A stretch of 64,000 nucleotides of DNA from Aerobium sp039839275 (GTDB lineage Bacteria > Pseudomonadota > Alphaproteobacteria > Rhizobiales > Rhizobiaceae): contig NZ_JBDOQP010000003.1 in the NCBI RefSeq assembly GCF_039839275.1, positions 372,001 through 436,000 of the forward strand, read 5' to 3'. Shown piece by piece: positions 8,932 to 17,102 of this stretch. Every line of letters starts with the position of its first letter. Position 1 is the stretch's first letter. Position numbers and translations under genes: made by a program. A model generated the notes under the pieces. It saw only the letters and a program-made list of their open reading frames with translations, was not told the DNA's origin and did no database searches.

Positions 8932-8976
8932 CGACCAGCCCCCAACTTTCGAGGAGATTGGAGTGGCTCGATGTAC

Positions 8977-8991
8977 TGGTCAATATGACCA
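8977..8991. promoter_or_regulatory. 15-bp dyad upstream of the DUF4214 gene
   Basis: TGGTCA-ATA-TGACCA is a perfect 6-bp inverted repeat with a 3-bp spacer, about 46 bp upstream of the DUF4214 start codon on the minus strand. It could be a repressor or activator site. The regulator is unknown, and the site could be chance. Confidence 0.3.
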
Positions 8992-9051
8992 TTAGGCGTA
9001 GGTGATGTACTTCCACGACCGATAAATCCGCGGCGTTAGACGCGATCCGTT

Positions 9052-9462
9052 CTATAACGGCTTGTTGCAACTGATCATCCAGGGCGTGCCGAAACGATCG
9101 GCAAACATGGCGAAACGTTCTGCCCACACGGTCTCCTGCATCTCCATGAATACCGTGCCGCCCTCGATCAGGGCGCCGTAGAGGCGTTCGGCCTCGCTGG
9201 AGGTGTCGGTTGTCAGGGTCACGCTGAAGCCCTGGGGCTTGGTGAAGTGCGGCGACGGCGCGTCGGAACCCATCAGCGTCTGGCCGTTCGCAACGAGGGT
9301 CACATGCACGATCCTGTCCTTCCATTCGTCGCCGACCTGCATTTCGTCGGGCATCTCGCCGAACGTGGAGATCATGACGATCTCGCCCTGCAAGACACGC
9401 GCATAGAATTCGAACGCCTCGCGGCAGCGGCCGTCGAAACTCAGGTAGGGATTGATCTGCAT
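9052..9462 (-). CDS. PhnB-like VOC family protein
   Basis: The 136-residue protein belongs to the vicinal oxygen chelate superfamily, PhnB / 3-demethylubiquinone methyltransferase-like branch. It begins MQINPYLSFDGRCREAFEFY and has the paired beta-alpha-beta-beta-beta modules with HVTLVANGQTLMGSD and FADRFGTPWMIS. The reaction cannot be predicted. It lies about 30 bp downstream of the MoaD-like gene on the same strand, so it may share its transcript. Confidence 0.8.
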   Translation of the reverse strand: MQINPYLSFDGRCREAFEFYARVLQGEIVMISTFGEMPDEMQVGDEWKDRIVHVTLVANGQTLMGSDAPSPHFTKPQGFSVTLTTDTSSEAERLYGALIEGGTVFMEMQETVWAERFAMFADRFGTPWMISCNKPL

Positions 9463-9493
9463 GGCAGCATCCTTTTCAGATGAGCAGGGGAAG

Positions 9494-9760
9494 TCAGCCG
9501 CCGCTGATGGCGGTGAGAATGAAGATTTCCGTGCCCGGTTGAAGCCTTGTGTCGAGCCTGGCTCGTTCGCCTTCGACGAACACGTTCATGTGCTTGCGTA
9601 CCGCGGGGCGGGAATCGCAGATCCGGTCACGCATGCCCGGCCAGCGCCGGTCGAGTTCGTCCACCGCTTCCGAGACGGTGGCGGCCTCGACCTCGACACG
9701 GCGCGACGAACCGGGAAACAGGTCGACGAGCAGCGGCGAAAGTTTGACGACGATCATCAC
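9494..9760 (-). CDS. MoaD/ThiS-like ubiquitin-fold protein
   Basis: The 88-residue protein has the beta-grasp pattern of MoaD/ThiS sulfur carriers and ends in the modifiable Gly-Gly (LTAISGG). The second half (NVFVEGERARLDTRLQPGTEIFIL) is typical of the family. It is only about 6 bp downstream of the beta-propeller gene and not near any MoaE, ThiG, E1-like or cysteine synthase gene. The true moaD is at 2375. Start could be at 9760 or 9757 (adjacent ATGs). It may be a sulfur carrier or a protein-modifying tag for a partner pathway that is not visible here. Confidence 0.8.
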   Translation of the reverse strand: MMIVVKLSPLLVDLFPGSSRRVEVEAATVSEAVDELDRRWPGMRDRICDSRPAVRKHMNVFVEGERARLDTRLQPGTEIFILTAISGG

Positions 9761-9766
9761 CGGCGC

Positions 9767-10849
9767 TCAGCGTGAGACGACCATCGTCTCCACGGAGGAG
9801 ATCGTCGGCAGATGCTCGGCGATGCAGGCCCACGAGTCGCCCTCGTCGCTCGACGCGAAGAGCGCGCCTCCGGAGGTGCCGAAGTAGACGCCCGCGGGCT
9901 CCATCATGTCGGTGGCCATCGCCTGCCGCAGCACACCGAAGAAGGCATTCTCCTGCGGCAGTCCCTGGCGAAGGTCCTGCCAGCTTTCGCCCCTGTCGCG
10001 CGTGCGCCACACGGCGGCCTTGGCGTCGGGCACGAAACGGCCCTGGATGTCGCCGTTCAACGGCAGCAGGTAGAGGGTGGACGGATCGCGGGGATGAACG
10101 GCCGCCGGGAAACCGAATGTCGACGGCAGCCCGTTCTCGATGCTCTTCCAGGACTTGCCGGCGTCCTCGCTGCGATACATGCCGCAGTGATTTTGCTGGT
10201 AGAGAAGATCGGGCTCGCCCGGCGCCTGGACCAGGCAATGCACGCACTGGCCGAATTCCGGATAGTTCTGGCCTTCGGGCATGTAGTCGGCCCTCGTGCC
10301 CTTGTTGCGCGGCTCCCACGTCTTGCCGCCGTCACCGGTGTAGAAGACGCCGGCCGAGGATATGCCGATCCAGATGCGGTCTTCGTCGGCGGCATCGGGT
10401 ACCAGCGAATGCAGGATCAGTCCCGCGCCGCCTGCCTGCCACTCGGGCCGGGTCGGGTGCTCCTGGAGGCCCTCGATGTGCGACCACGTATCGCCGCCGT
10501 CGTCGCTGACGAAAAGGCCGGCCGGCTGCACGCCCGCGTAGAGGCGCCCGTTGCGGGGAGCGAGGCTCCACACCGCCTTGATGGGCTCCTGCCCTGCGTC
10601 ATAAGCAAGGCCGGCGCTCGAATGTGTCCAGGTCTTGCCGAGATCGGACGATTTCCACACCGCCGGCCCGAACCATTCATTGCCGCCGGCGCCATAGATG
10701 ACGCCGCTGGCGGGATCGCCGATGACATGCTGCATCGGCCATGTCTCGCAAAAAGGTCCCTCGAGATTCCAACTGCGGCGCTGCTCGTCGCTTCGCGCGA
10801 TGAACACGCCCTTCTTGGTTCCGATCAGGACAAGAATTTCCTCCGCCAT
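9767..10849 (-). CDS. BNR/sialidase-type beta-propeller protein
   Basis: The 360-residue protein begins MAEEILVLIGTKKGVF and contains several BNR/Asp-box motifs (SSDLGKTW, SDDGGDTW, TGDGGKTW, SEDAGKSW, TRDRGESW, SSDEGDSW), about six blades of a propeller like those in sialidases and Vps10-type domains. No signal peptide is seen, so it is probably cytoplasmic. There is no clear sialidase active site (no FRIP motif), so the common label exo-alpha-sialidase would overstate it. It is the first gene of a minus-strand unit with the MoaD-like gene and perhaps the VOC gene, divergent from marR. Function unknown. Confidence 0.8.
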   Translation of the reverse strand: MAEEILVLIGTKKGVFIARSDEQRRSWNLEGPFCETWPMQHVIGDPASGVIYGAGGNEWFGPAVWKSSDLGKTWTHSSAGLAYDAGQEPIKAVWSLAPRNGRLYAGVQPAGLFVSDDGGDTWSHIEGLQEHPTRPEWQAGGAGLILHSLVPDAADEDRIWIGISSAGVFYTGDGGKTWEPRNKGTRADYMPEGQNYPEFGQCVHCLVQAPGEPDLLYQQNHCGMYRSEDAGKSWKSIENGLPSTFGFPAAVHPRDPSTLYLLPLNGDIQGRFVPDAKAAVWRTRDRGESWQDLRQGLPQENAFFGVLRQAMATDMMEPAGVYFGTSGGALFASSDEGDSWACIAEHLPTISSVETMVVSR

Positions 10850-10925
10850 CCTATTCCTCCATGGCCATTCCTAAGCGTCGTGGTGCGACCAAATCGCCCG
10901 CCGGGCCGTTCTGCTGGACAAAAAA

Positions 10926-10937
10926 GTTGATATCAAC
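10926..10937. promoter_or_regulatory. perfect palindrome, candidate MarR operator
   Basis: GTTGATATCAAC is a perfect 12-bp palindrome that ends 11 bp before the marR start and lies about 76 bp upstream of the beta-propeller gene on the other strand. TTGA-N-TCAA dyads are typical of MarR-family operators, and its position between the divergent genes suggests autoregulation and control of the propeller/MoaD-like unit. Binding is inferred. Confidence 0.5.
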
Positions 10938-10948
10938 ATAATAAGACC

Positions 10949-11416
10949 ATGTCAAAAGGCAACGAATCATCCGGCGACTCCAGCCCGCTTCCATTTTCCG
11001 TTACTCTTCATGTACGCGACACCTGCATGTGTCTCCACCTGCAGCGCGCGGCACGCGCCGTGGCGCGGCGTTTCGACGAGGCGCTGCGCCCGGTGGGCCT
11101 GACCAACGGCCAATTCTCGCTGCTGATGTCGCTCAACAGGCCGGAACCGCCTTTGATGCGCGACGTGGCAAGCCTGCTGGCCATGGACCGCACGACGCTC
11201 ACCGCCATGCTCAAGCCGCTGGCCCGCCGGGGACTCCTGGAAGTGACGGCGGACGAGAAGGACAAGCGTGGGCGGCGCCTCACTCTGCTTGCCGACGGCC
11301 GTGCGTTGGTTGCACGCGCAATGCCGATCTGGACGGCGACGGAAGCCGCCGTCGAAGCAGGCCTGTCGCATGCCGATCCAGAGCGCCTGCGTGATGATCT
11401 TCGCACGCTGAGCTAA
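10949..11416 (+). CDS. MarR family transcriptional regulator
   Basis: The 155-residue protein is a winged-helix MarR regulator: helix-turn-helix around VGLTNGQFSLLMSLN and MRDVASLLAMDRTTLTAML, then the wing (VTADEKDKRGRRLTLLADGRAL). An N-terminal cysteine pair in RDTCMCLHLQRAARA could sense oxidants or electrophiles, as in some relatives of OhrR and HucR; that is inference. It is divergent from the propeller/MoaD-like unit and has a perfect palindrome just in front of it, a common arrangement for a local repressor. The effector is unknown. Confidence 0.9.
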   Translation: MSKGNESSGDSSPLPFSVTLHVRDTCMCLHLQRAARAVARRFDEALRPVGLTNGQFSLLMSLNRPEPPLMRDVASLLAMDRTTLTAMLKPLARRGLLEVTADEKDKRGRRLTLLADGRALVARAMPIWTATEAAVEAGLSHADPERLRDDLRTLS

Positions 11417-11592
11417 GCAACGCCGCGGGCGCAGTATTTGCTGCAGCGCAACATCGTTAAAATTCTCTTCACTTCAGAAATCCTGCAGTAACGCTCGAAT
11501 CGTCTCGCTCGAAACCTTTGTCTTCGTACGGCGTAGCCCACAGGAAGGGCATTTCGTGAAGTCAAAGCATAGCAAACCTTGAGGAGAGCGTC

Positions 11593-12258
11593 ATGAGACT
11601 GAAGATCACATCAATAGTTCGTAATACGCTTGCCGGCGGCGTGGTTGCATTCGTGTTGAGCAGTCCTGTTCAAGCACAAGGCCTTGGCGTCGGCGTGGAT
11701 GCGGGCGGCGTCAGCGCCGGTGTTGGAGTGGGTGTCGGCGACGGTGGCGTCGATGCCGGCGCAGGCGCGTCCGTGGGCGGTGAAAGCGGCGCCAACGCCG
11801 GGGTCGGCGCCAGTGTCGGCGGTGCCGACGGTGTCGATGCGGGTGTCGGAGCGTCAGTTGGCGGCAGCGATGGCGTCAACGCCGGTGCCGGCGTCAGTGT
11901 CGGCGGCGGAGATGGCATCGATGCCGGCGTCAGCGCCTCAATCGGAGGTGAAGGCGGCGTCGATGCGGGCGCGGGCGCGAATGTGGGTGACGGGATCGAT
12001 GCCGGCGTCGGTATCGGAATCGGCGGCTCCGGTGGCGGCAGCGGCTCAGGTGGGGGTGGTGGCGATGACGGTCCCAGCGACGTTGCCGGGCCAGGCGGTG
12101 GCGACGAGGACGGCACCGGCGGTTCAGGCATTGCCGGGACGGGTGAGACGGACCTGACGGGCATGCGGCGGCGCTGCGCCGACATCCGGATGAACCCGGC
12201 CATGTATGGCGCGGATCTTGTCGAACTGTGCCGGATGGCGAACCAGGCATCCCGCTAA
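11593..12258 (+). CDS. secreted glycine-rich repeat protein
   Basis: The 221-residue protein has a signal peptide (about 1-28, ending PVQA) and a central region made of 14-residue repeats of the form G-[VI]-[DN]-A-G-x-G-A-S-[VI]-G-G-x-[DG], followed by a Gly/Asp-rich stretch (about 147-185). The C-terminal segment of about 35 residues is different and contains two cysteines (C195, C213), so it may fold as a small disulfide-linked module. A good ribosome binding site (GAGGAGAG) precedes the ATG. No family was recognised. The repeat suggests a structural or surface protein. A 176-bp gap separates it from marR. Confidence 0.7.
   Translation: MRLKITSIVRNTLAGGVVAFVLSSPVQAQGLGVGVDAGGVSAGVGVGVGDGGVDAGAGASVGGESGANAGVGASVGGADGVDAGVGASVGGSDGVNAGAGVSVGGGDGIDAGVSASIGGEGGVDAGAGANVGDGIDAGVGIGIGGSGGGSGSGGGGGDDGPSDVAGPGGGDEDGTGGSGIAGTGETDLTGMRRRCADIRMNPAMYGADLVELCRMANQASR
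11746..12033 (+). repeat. degenerate 42-bp tandem coding repeats
   Basis: Seven imperfect copies of a 14-codon unit (residues 52-147 of the glycine-rich protein). The sixth copy is two codons shorter. Codons differ between copies while the protein pattern is kept, so the array looks old and selected rather than freshly expanded. Confidence 0.8.
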
Positions 12259-12270
12259 ATTTGGACTTCG

Positions 12271-12300
12271 GCGGAGCGATCTGCGTGCGGATCGCTCCGC
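12271..12300 (+). terminator. strong hairpin after the glycine-rich gene
   Basis: An 11-bp perfect stem (GCGGAGCGATC at 12271-12281, GATCGCTCCGC at 12290-12300) with an 8-base loop, starting 12 bp after the stop codon. The following bases (TCCCCTTG) are only weakly T-rich, so termination may be partial. Confidence 0.5.
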
Positions 12301-12343
12301 TCCCCTTGCGTTCATGCCGCCGCTCGGCCAATAGAGCGGCATT

Positions 12344-14221
12344 ATGCTCATTATCGACGACGTCTCCCTGCGGATCGCGGGCCGCCTCCTTCTCGACCAT
12401 GCTTCCCTCACCCTTCCGGCGGGGTCGAAGGCTGGCCTCGTGGGACGTAACGGCACCGGAAAGACCACCCTTTTCAAGGCCATTACCGGCGAGATGCCGA
12501 CCGAAACGGGCTCGATCTCCTTTCCCAAGAATACGCGCATCGGCCAGGTCGCCCAGGAGGCTCCGGGAACGGAGGAGCCGCTGATCGACATCGTGCTCAA
12601 GGCAGATGCCGAGCGGCTGGCGCTGCTGACCGAATCGGAAACGGCCACCGACGCGCACCGGATCGCGGAAATCCAGATGCGGCTGGCCGACATCGACGCA
12701 CATTCCGCCGAGTCACGCGCGGCCACCATCCTGGCGGGGCTGGGGTTCGATGCCGAGGCGCAGAAGCGCCCCGCTTCGTCGTTCTCAGGCGGCTGGCGCA
12801 TGCGCGTCGCGCTGGCTTCGGTGCTGTTTTCCGAACCCGACCTGCTGCTGCTCGACGAACCCACGAACTACCTGGATCTCGAAGGCACGATGTGGCTGGA
12901 GAGCTATGTTGCGAAATATCCTCACACCGTGCTTCTGATCAGCCACGATCGCGACCTCTTGAACCGGTCGGTCAATTCGATCGTGCATCTCGACCAGATG
13001 AAACTGACGTTCTGGCGCGGCGGCTATGACCAGTTCGAGCGCCAGCGCACCGAGCAGCTCGAGCATCAGGAAAAGGCGCGTACCAAGCAGGAAGCCCAGC
13101 GCAAGCACATGGAGAGCTTCGTCGAGCGCTTCCGCGCCAAGGCATCCAAGGCACGCCAGGCGCAGTCGCGTCTCAAGGCGCTGGAGAAGCTCAAGCCGAT
13201 CTCGGCCGCGATCGAGGACAGTGTAAGGCCGTTCTCCTTCCCCGAGCCGGTCAAGACCGTGGCTTCACCGATCATCAGTGTGCAGGGTGGGACCGTCGGC
13301 TACCAGCCCGGCAAGCCCATCCTCAAGGGCTTGACGCTGCGCATCGACGAGGACGACCGCATCGCGCTGCTGGGCGCCAACGGCAACGGCAAGTCGACCT
13401 TCGCGAAACTGATCGCAGGCCGGCTGAAGCTGGAGACCGGCGGCATGACCGTCGCGCCCGGCCTCAAGGTGTCGATGTTCGCACAGCATCAGATGGACGA
13501 TTTGCGGCCCGAGGAGACTGCGGTCGACCACGTGCGCCGCCTCATGCCGGATGCAGCCGAGGCAAAGGTGCGCGCGCGCGTCGCCCAGATGGGGCTGACG
13601 ACGGAAAAGATGAACACCAAGGCAAAGGACCTTTCTGGCGGCGAGAAGGCGCGCCTGCTGATGGGCCTCGCCACGTTCGAGGGCCCGAACCTCTTCATCC
13701 TCGACGAGCCGACGAACCACCTCGACATCGACAGCCGCGAAGCGCTGATGATGGCGCTGAACGAGTTTCCAGGCGCCGTCATCCTGATCAGCCACGATCC
13801 CTATCTCATCGAGGCGACCGCCGACCGGCTATGGCTGGTGAAGGACGGAACCGTGGCGCCCTACGAAGGCGACATGTCGGACTACCGCCAGTTGATCACG
13901 GGCGGCGCATCCGACCGCCGCGAACGGCGCGAAGCGGACAAGGCCTCGAAGGCCGACAAGCGGCGCGAGGCGGCCGCGCGCCGGAAGTCGATGGAGCCGG
14001 TCGCAAAGGAGATCAAGGCGACGGAAGGCCTGATGGATCGCACCCGCAAGCGCATAGAGGCGATCGAACAGCAACTCGCCGATCCCGCCATCTATGACAA
14101 GCAGCCGGCCAAGGCGACCAGCCTTGCCAAGGAGCGCTCCGACCTTTCCAACGCACTCGACCGCCATGAAGACCGGTGGCTGGCGCTGTCGCAGGAATAT
14201 GAGCAAGGCATCGCCGAATAA
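12344..14221 (+). CDS. ABC-F family ATPase (YheS-like)
   Basis: The 625-residue protein has two ABC ATPase domains and no membrane domain, the ABC-F arrangement of translation factors that act at the ribosomal E site. Domain 1 has Walker A GRNGTGKTT, signature FSGGWRMR and Walker B LLLLDEPTNYLD; domain 2 has GANGNGKST, LSGGEKAR and LFILDEPTNHLD. The linker region RFRAKASKARQAQSR and the FSGGWRMR variant are those of E. coli YheS. A charged C-terminal coiled coil (about 525-620) follows. The exact role is not predictable; antibiotic resistance by ribosome protection is possible for the family but not indicated. Confidence 0.93.
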   Translation: MLIIDDVSLRIAGRLLLDHASLTLPAGSKAGLVGRNGTGKTTLFKAITGEMPTETGSISFPKNTRIGQVAQEAPGTEEPLIDIVLKADAERLALLTESETATDAHRIAEIQMRLADIDAHSAESRAATILAGLGFDAEAQKRPASSFSGGWRMRVALASVLFSEPDLLLLDEPTNYLDLEGTMWLESYVAKYPHTVLLISHDRDLLNRSVNSIVHLDQMKLTFWRGGYDQFERQRTEQLEHQEKARTKQEAQRKHMESFVERFRAKASKARQAQSRLKALEKLKPISAAIEDSVRPFSFPEPVKTVASPIISVQGGTVGYQPGKPILKGLTLRIDEDDRIALLGANGNGKSTFAKLIAGRLKLETGGMTVAPGLKVSMFAQHQMDDLRPEETAVDHVRRLMPDAAEAKVRARVAQMGLTTEKMNTKAKDLSGGEKARLLMGLATFEGPNLFILDEPTNHLDIDSREALMMALNEFPGAVILISHDPYLIEATADRLWLVKDGTVAPYEGDMSDYRQLITGGASDRRERREADKASKADKRREAAARRKSMEPVAKEIKATEGLMDRTRKRIEAIEQQLADPAIYDKQPAKATSLAKERSDLSNALDRHEDRWLALSQEYEQGIAE

Positions 14222-14276
14222 GCATCGCGGTCGTACGCGATGGCGGGATGACGATTGTCTCGATGAGGCGGGTTCT

Positions 14277-14858
14277 CTATCCCCTGCCCCATCGTGGCGA
14301 ATCCGGCGCTTGCGGGCTGCGTCGGCGAAACGACAGCCCGAGACCGACCAGTCCGATCACCGTCAGCACGTAGCCGATCGGCGCCACGCTTTCGTCGTAG
14401 ACCTCGGCGCCGGCATGCAGGACGACATCCACCGAGGCGATATCAAGCCCCGGCACCTCGCCTGATAGTACTGCGAAGCGGTAGCGTTCGGCATCAACCG
14501 CGTCGATCGTGCCGGCCACCTCCCGAAATGCAGTCGCGCCTTGCGGCTGCGCTGCCGTGAAATAGAGCGGCGCGGCCATGACTAGGTCTCCGTCGCCCCA
14601 GACGACGAGACTGATGGCCGATATATCTTCGCGCGGGATGAACCCGTCTGCCTGCATGTCGACGGTCACCCGCACCGGCGCGTCGGACGCGGATAACGGG
14701 ACGTCGACGAGATTCTCGAAGCCGGTTTCTGGTGCATAGAGGCGCCACGTGCCCAGCTCGCGGTCCGCGCCGTCGAACGTGGCGAAAGGATAGACGAAGC
14801 CGAGAAGCACGCCGACAACCAGGACAGGAAGAAGCAGGAGGCGGACCAGCCACCTCAC
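14277..14858 (-). CDS. small membrane protein of unknown function
   Basis: The 193-residue protein has an N-terminal transmembrane helix (RWLVRLLLLPVLVVGVLLGF), a periplasm-like beta-rich middle (about 30-165) and a C-terminal transmembrane helix (IGYVLTVIGLVGLGLSF) with a basic tail. I do not recognise a family. The proposed start is a GTG at 14858 whose bases overlap the holC stop (GTGA), implying translational coupling; a longer frame upstream is only the shadow of holC. It is probably the last gene of pepA-holC-this gene. Confidence 0.65.
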   Translation of the reverse strand: MRWLVRLLLLPVLVVGVLLGFVYPFATFDGADRELGTWRLYAPETGFENLVDVPLSASDAPVRVTVDMQADGFIPREDISAISLVVWGDGDLVMAAPLYFTAAQPQGATAFREVAGTIDAVDAERYRFAVLSGEVPGLDIASVDVVLHAGAEVYDESVAPIGYVLTVIGLVGLGLSFRRRSPQAPDSPRWGRG

Positions 14859-15304
14859 GCCTTGCGCTCCCAGCGCCGCTCCGGTGTCTGTTGCCAGTAG
14901 GTGACGGCATGGCCATCGGCCTTCATCGCCTTCCAATGCTCTCGCGCCTGCGCGAGCTGGGTGGCGTCGTGGCCGTCGAACATGAACACGGCGCGCTCGT
15001 AGCCACCCAATGGAGGCGGCGATGCGCCGTCGACCAGGAACCGGATCTGGGCACCGTTGGCGTTGCTGTCGCTGTTGGTCAACAGCACCGGCTGGAGCGC
15101 GGCATGCTGGTCGTGCTCTGTGCCGTGGGCGAGGAACGAATCGTCGCGCCACGTCCACAGATGCGCATCGAGCGCGTCACGGCGTTCCTCGCTGCCGGTC
15201 TGGACAACGGCGCGCCAGCCACGATCGACGCTCTTTTCAAGCAGCCCCGGCAACGACTCCTCGAGCGTCGACTCGGTCAGATGATAGAACAGCACTTCGG
15301 TCAT
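14855..15304 (-). CDS. holC: DNA polymerase III chi subunit
   Basis: HolC (chi) links the clamp-loader assembly to SSB during replication. The 149-residue protein begins MTEVLFYHLTESTLEESLP and has the conserved chi pattern RGWRAVVQTGSEERRDALDAHLW, DDSFLAHG and a GYERAVFMFDG segment. The ATG at 15304 is 14 bp after the pepA stop. The pepA-holC order is common in proteobacteria. The downstream membrane-protein gene overlaps its stop codon. Confidence 0.92.
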   Translation of the reverse strand: MTEVLFYHLTESTLEESLPGLLEKSVDRGWRAVVQTGSEERRDALDAHLWTWRDDSFLAHGTEHDQHAALQPVLLTNSDSNANGAQIRFLVDGASPPPLGGYERAVFMFDGHDATQLAQAREHWKAMKADGHAVTYWQQTPERRWERKA

Positions 15305-15318
15305 TGGAGTGCCCCGGA

Positions 15319-16809
15319 TCACCCCTCGTAATGGTCGCGCACCAGCCGGTCGAGGAGACGCACGCCGTAGCCGGACGCCCAGGACTGGTTGATCTCGCTC
15401 GACGGCGAGCCCATTGCCGTCCCCGCAATGTCGAGATGCGCCCACGGCGTTTCCTTGACGAAGCGCTGCAGGAACTGTGCCGCCGTGATGGCGCCGGCAC
15501 TGCGGCCGCCGGTGTTCTTCACGTCGGCATTCTTGGCGTCGATGATCTTGTCGTATTCAGGCGCCAGGGGCATGCGCCAGACCTTCTCGCCAGTATCGAG
15601 ACCCGCCTTGAGCAGCCGGTCGGCCAGCTCGTCGTCGTTGGAGAACAGTCCCGCATGCTCGTTGCCCAGCGCAACGATGATCGCGCCGGTGAGCGTGGCG
15701 AGATTGATCATGAAGCGCGGCTTGAAGCGATCGTTGGTGTACCAGAGCGCGTCTGCCAGCACGAGGCGGCCTTCGGCGTCGGTGTTCAGCACCTCGATCG
15801 TCTGCCCGGACATCGAGGTGACGATGTCGCCCGGACGTTGTGCATTGGCGTCGACCATGTTCTCGACCAGGCCGATGACGCCGATGACGTTGGCTTTTGC
15901 CTTGCGGGCGGCCAGCGCGTGCATGAGGCCGGTGACGGCGGCCGCACCGCCCATGTCTCCCTTCATGTCCTCCATGCCGCCGGCCGGCTTGATCGACACG
16001 CCGCCGGAATCGAACACGACGCCCTTGCCGATGAAGGCGACGGGCTGGTCCTTGGCCTTGCCGCCACTCCACTGCATGATCGCGAGGCGCGGCGGGCGCA
16101 CGGAACCCTGCGCGACGCCAAGCAGAGCATTCATGCCGAGCTTCTTCATCTCCTTTTCGGTGAGAATCTCGACCTTGACGCCGAGCTGCTCGAGTTCCTT
16201 GGCCTTTGCGGCGAATTCGAGCGTGCCGAGAATGTTGGCCGGCTCGTTGACGAGATCACGGGCAAGCACGACCCCATCGGCAATCGCCTCCGCCGTCGCG
16301 AAAGCCTTCTTCGCGGCGGTCGGATTTGCGCACATGATTGTGATTTTCGCCGGCTTCGCAGGCGCTGCCTTGCCGTTGTCCTTCTTGGTCTTGTAGCGAT
16401 CGAACGCATAGGAGGCCAGGATGACGCCCATGCCCAGCGCGGCAACGTCGTCGGCCGAGGGCTCGGCACCGGCCACGTCGGCGACAATCGCGATTTCCTG
16501 CGCCTTCTTCGCCGCAGCAAAGGCAGCGCCGCCGATCCTGTTCCAGGCCCGCTCGTCCAGAGCTTCGGTCTTGCCGGCGCCGACGATGGAGATGCGGTCG
16601 AGCTCGCTGCCGTGAGGCGCAAGTATTTCGACGGAAGATGCGAGCTTGCCCGAATATTCGGTGACGCCGATTGCCTTCTTCAACGTGCCTTCCGCGTCAA
16701 GCGCGGCAGCGGATTCGGCCAATGCCGCACCGTCGGCGGCGAGCAGCACGACGCTGCCCTTTTTCGGCGTTGCGATCTTGGCGAAGGCGATGGTCGGTCG
16801 AATGGACAT
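15319..16809 (-). CDS. pepA: leucyl aminopeptidase (M17)
   Basis: PepA is a hexameric cytosolic two-metal aminopeptidase that removes N-terminal residues; in some bacteria it also binds DNA. The 496-residue protein has the M17 signature NTDAEGRL (342-349) and the metal and catalytic residues K262, D267, K274, D285, D344, E346 and R348. The start at 16809 (MSIRPTIAFAK) has an AGGAAAA ribosome binding site and fits family length; an upstream in-frame ATG at 16932 adds 41 unrelated residues. It is divergent from lptF and leads holC. Confidence 0.95.
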   Translation of the reverse strand: MSIRPTIAFAKIATPKKGSVVLLAADGAALAESAAALDAEGTLKKAIGVTEYSGKLASSVEILAPHGSELDRISIVGAGKTEALDERAWNRIGGAAFAAAKKAQEIAIVADVAGAEPSADDVAALGMGVILASYAFDRYKTKKDNGKAAPAKPAKITIMCANPTAAKKAFATAEAIADGVVLARDLVNEPANILGTLEFAAKAKELEQLGVKVEILTEKEMKKLGMNALLGVAQGSVRPPRLAIMQWSGGKAKDQPVAFIGKGVVFDSGGVSIKPAGGMEDMKGDMGGAAAVTGLMHALAARKAKANVIGVIGLVENMVDANAQRPGDIVTSMSGQTIEVLNTDAEGRLVLADALWYTNDRFKPRFMINLATLTGAIIVALGNEHAGLFSNDDELADRLLKAGLDTGEKVWRMPLAPEYDKIIDAKNADVKNTGGRSAGAITAAQFLQRFVKETPWAHLDIAGTAMGSPSSEINQSWASGYGVRLLDRLVRDHYEG

Positions 16810-17102
16810 GAATTTTCCTGCTGGTCGGTTGTTCGCCGTCGAAAGAGGCGGTCTGGTCGAGCGCGATAGTGGCCAATTCAACGAATTTGACAAGCCCGCG
16901 GCCGGAATCCCATCACAACCGCCTGATAGCACAAGGCATTAACCTTGTTTGTTGGCATTTTATTCGCCAAGGTCGCGCACAGTCGCGCTCGGGCGGGTTA
17001 CGAACGGGACAGCTTCACGTCAGGCGCGGCTGCCATTATGCCGCGCAGGAATTTCGGGCGCTCGCCGCACCCACGCCAAAAAGAACCGGAACCTCGCGAC
17101 AT
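16810..17102. other. divergent intergenic region pepA / lptF
   Basis: 293 bp between the two divergent starts. It must hold the pepA and lptF promoters, but I found no convincing promoter pair, palindrome or small gene. A moderately AT-rich stretch (16935-16970, ATTAACCTTGTTTG) lies near the middle. Confidence 0.6.

Noticed and set aside
9767..10849. True sialidase
   Set aside because: Asp-box motifs are present, but no FRIP motif or sialidase catalytic residues and no signal peptide were found.
14223..14242. Hairpin CATCGCG/CGCGATG after the ABC-F gene as a terminator
   Set aside because: A 7-bp stem with a 6-base loop and no T run; too weak to call.
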